Origin: Nitrososphaeraceae archaeon
GTDB lineage: Archaea; Thermoproteota; Nitrososphaeria; Nitrososphaerales; Nitrososphaeraceae
Assembly (NCBI GenBank): GCA_025922715.1
Contig: JAICHH010000073.1
Location: 1-8,228, forward strand
Reading direction: 5' to 3'
Length of the DNA stretch: 8,228 bases
Below, in pieces: positions 7,228 to 8,228 of the stretch. The position numbers and the translations under genes were made by a program. Every line of letters starts with the position of its first letter. Position 1 is the stretch's first letter. The notes below the pieces were generated by a model that had not been told where the DNA came from, did not search any database, and was given only the letters and a program-made list of their open reading frames with translations.

Positions 7228-7235
7228 TTTTTATA
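7227..7235 (-). promoter_or_regulatory. TATA-like box for the NrdD-like gene
   Basis: The minus strand reads GTATAAAAA, centred about 28 nt before the ATG at 7203. This predicts a leaderless transcript starting at or next to that ATG and favours the first methionine over the second one seven codons in. No Shine-Dalgarno site is present. Confidence 0.55.
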
Positions 7236-7274
7236 CAATTGATGTAATGGATAGTGATCGGAATAATCTTTGAA

Positions 7275-7895
7275 TTAAGCTTCCAATAATACTTTGGAAT
7301 TTTTAGTTGAAAGTTCATTTTTCTTTGAGGTAAATTTAGCAGAAGTATGGTGAATGCTCTTAGGTATGTCTGGAAGCTTTGACTTTGTTTCTTCTTCCAT
7401 GATATTTTGTACTTCATTAAGAATTTCAAGTGCATCAGAATTAACCGGGATAGAGATATCATTGGTATTCACATTCACATTTGCCTGTACCAATACCTCT
7501 GATGTTAATGTGGACATCTCCGAAATAATACTGGTAGCAGCGGGAACTGTTCTAGTTATATCATTCTTAACGTCCTTAACTGTTTCGATCATTGGATTAA
7601 TAGTATCAAGAATTTCAGCAAATTCTGATACCGTAGAAAATCTTATTACTATGACTTCTAAACTCATCAATAGTTTTTTAGTTGTATGTTTAATTTTTCT
7701 AATCTGCACTAATTCATTTGCTAAGGCTTTTGCACGTACATTATCACCATGTTTTATATTTATAATTACTTTATTACGTAAGTCAGCATCTAGGGTATTA
7801 AATCGACTATCCAGTATCCTCAGCTTTGCAAGTTGATTGTTAACAACAGTACTTGCATTAGAGAGCTTTGTCTTTAACTGAGGATAGTTTTCCAT
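7275..7895 (-). CDS. CdvB/ESCRT-III-like (Snf7 family) protein
   Basis: CdvB proteins polymerise on the inner membrane face and constrict it during archaeal cell division or vesicle release; the Vps4-like ATPase CdvC remodels them. The 206 residues fit the Snf7 pattern: a basic N-terminal helical hairpin (about 1-80, with AKLRILDSRF and IKHGDNVRAKALANELVQIRK), a third helix 81-110, and a more acidic region 120-170 with EILNEVQNIMEEE. SKLPDIPKS at 172-180 resembles the proline-rich MIM2 motif that binds the MIT domain of CdvC. A lysine- and serine-rich tail follows, and there is no C-terminal winged helix such as CdvB uses to bind CdvA. This is therefore probably a paralogue (CdvB1/B2-like) rather than the CdvA-recruited form. 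A strong TATA box lies upstream and a DUF35 gene precedes it on the same strand. No transmembrane segment or signal peptide is seen. Confidence 0.8.
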   Translation of the reverse strand: MENYPQLKTKLSNASTVVNNQLAKLRILDSRFNTLDADLRNKVIINIKHGDNVRAKALANELVQIRKIKHTTKKLLMSLEVIVIRFSTVSEFAEILDTINPMIETVKDVKNDITRTVPAATSIISEMSTLTSEVLVQANVNVNTNDISIPVNSDALEILNEVQNIMEEETKSKLPDIPKSIHHTSAKFTSKKNELSTKNSKVLLEA

Positions 7896-7926
7896 ATTTT
7901 TTTTAATAAAATAATAGAATGTTAAG

Positions 7927-7980
7927 GTTAGAGTTAATCTAACTAGACCAATTGATTTTATAAAGTTTAGTTAGAGATTA
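7927..7980. repeat. Direct and inverted GTTAGAG repeats around the cdvB-like TATA box
   Basis: GTTAGAGTTA at 7927-7936 and GTTAGAGATTA at 7970-7980 are near-identical direct repeats, 43 bp apart, one on each side of the TATA box at 7957-7964. The first copy also forms an inverted repeat, GTTAGA-GTTAA-TCTAAC (7927-7943), close to the expected transcription start. Another inverted pair is AGTTTA (7964-7969) and TAAACT (7981-7986). Placement suggests regulator binding, although the sequence is of low complexity. Confidence 0.35.
7957..7964 (-). promoter_or_regulatory. TATA box for the CdvB-like gene
   Basis: TTTATAAA is a near-perfect archaeal TATA box and is the same on both strands. As no plus-strand gene follows, it most likely serves the CdvB-like gene, with a start near 7935 and a leader of about 40 nt without a Shine-Dalgarno site. 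An AT-rich run at 7903-7916 is too close to the ATG to be the main element. Confidence 0.5.
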
Positions 7981-8013
7981 TAAACTAATTCAAATGTAAC
8001 ATATTAAAAGAGA

Positions 8014-8228
8014 TTAAAGTTTTTCCAAAATTAATCCATGTTTCTGATCAAAACCATGGACTTTAACTCTTGATCCAATAGGTAGATCAGATGGTTTTTT
8101 GGTATCAGGTAAAAATCCTGACGCCCGGAGTAAAATATCATCTAGAGTGAAAACAACCCAAGCATAACTGTCAACATCCTCAAATCCTTCAGGAGGGACT
8201 GTATGAATAGTAAAGGTATTTACATAAC
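8014..8228 (-). CDS. DUF35 OB-fold protein (C-terminal part)
   Basis: The gene enters from the right edge; 70 codons and the stop are visible, about half of a usual DUF35 protein. DUF35 proteins pair an N-terminal zinc ribbon with an OB fold, and in archaea many bind acyl-CoA or form complexes with thiolases and HMG-CoA synthases. The visible part has the OB-fold features: FTIHTVPPEGFEDVDSYAWV near the start, a middle strand ILLRASGFL, the signature LPIGSRVKVHGFD, and the closing strand HGLILEKL. The zinc ribbon would lie outside the window. The stop is 118 bp before the CdvB-like gene on the same strand, with that gene's own promoter between, so they need not be co-transcribed. Whether a thiolase gene is the next upstream neighbour, which would settle the role, cannot be seen. 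Confidence 0.75.
   Translation of the reverse strand, partial: YVNTFTIHTVPPEGFEDVDSYAWVVFTLDDILLRASGFLPDTKKPSDLPIGSRVKVHGFDQKHGLILEKL

Noticed and set aside
7354..7836. A 160-codon plus-strand open frame antisense to the CdvB-like gene, hydrophobic in translation
   Set aside because: The opposite strand encodes a coherent charged helical Snf7 protein with its own promoter; the hydrophobic look is the expected mirror of helix codons, and no promoter precedes it.
1..8228. tRNA genes, CRISPR array or insertion sequence
   Set aside because: No cloverleaf-like GC-rich segment, no regularly spaced repeats, and no transposase frame or terminal repeats were seen.

Overview
The window is AT-rich, archaeal in gene content and promoter style, and most consistent with an ammonia-oxidising-type Thaumarchaeon (Nitrososphaerota). 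This rests on an ESCRT-III/CdvB-type division protein, a long B12-dependent ribonucleotide reductase, a stand-alone archaeal THUMP protein, a DUF35 OB-fold protein, TATA-like boxes about 25 nt from start codons (leaderless transcripts), and little use of Shine-Dalgarno sites. The lineage is an inference; no rRNA or lineage-specific marker is present.

Left part, plus strand (1-1973): the 3' end of a YrdC/TsaC-type threonylcarbamoyl-AMP synthase gene (t6A tRNA modification) is followed after 11 nt by a Tan1-like THUMP protein (tRNA ac4C modification), probably as one transcript. After a 135-bp gap with a TATA-like box comes a complete aspartate carbamoyltransferase gene (pyrB), with no pyrI next to it. 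pyrB converges on the next block.

Middle and right part, minus strand (2104-8228, read right to left): the end of a DUF35 OB-fold gene, a CdvB/Snf7 paralogue, a 717-residue fusion of an ArsR-like winged helix, an ATP-cone and a degenerate class III (NrdD-like) reductase body, then nrdJ, the adenosylcobalamin-dependent ribonucleotide reductase. The gaps between these genes (118, 71 and 210 bp) carry candidate promoters, so each gene may be transcribed separately.

The most interesting item is the 717-residue fusion. It keeps the recognisable NrdD fold signatures and a C-terminal zinc ribbon but ends just where the glycyl-radical loop should begin. It has a DNA-binding domain at the N-terminus and lies immediately upstream of the active reductase gene. 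The simplest hypothesis is a dead reductase reused as a nucleotide-sensing transcription regulator of nrdJ, a functional counterpart of bacterial NrdR. A CdvB paralogue directly upstream raises a possible link between dNTP supply and cell division.

No stretch over 300 bp lacks a gene; the longest gap is 4840-5049. I saw no tRNA, rRNA, CRISPR array, insertion sequence or origin.
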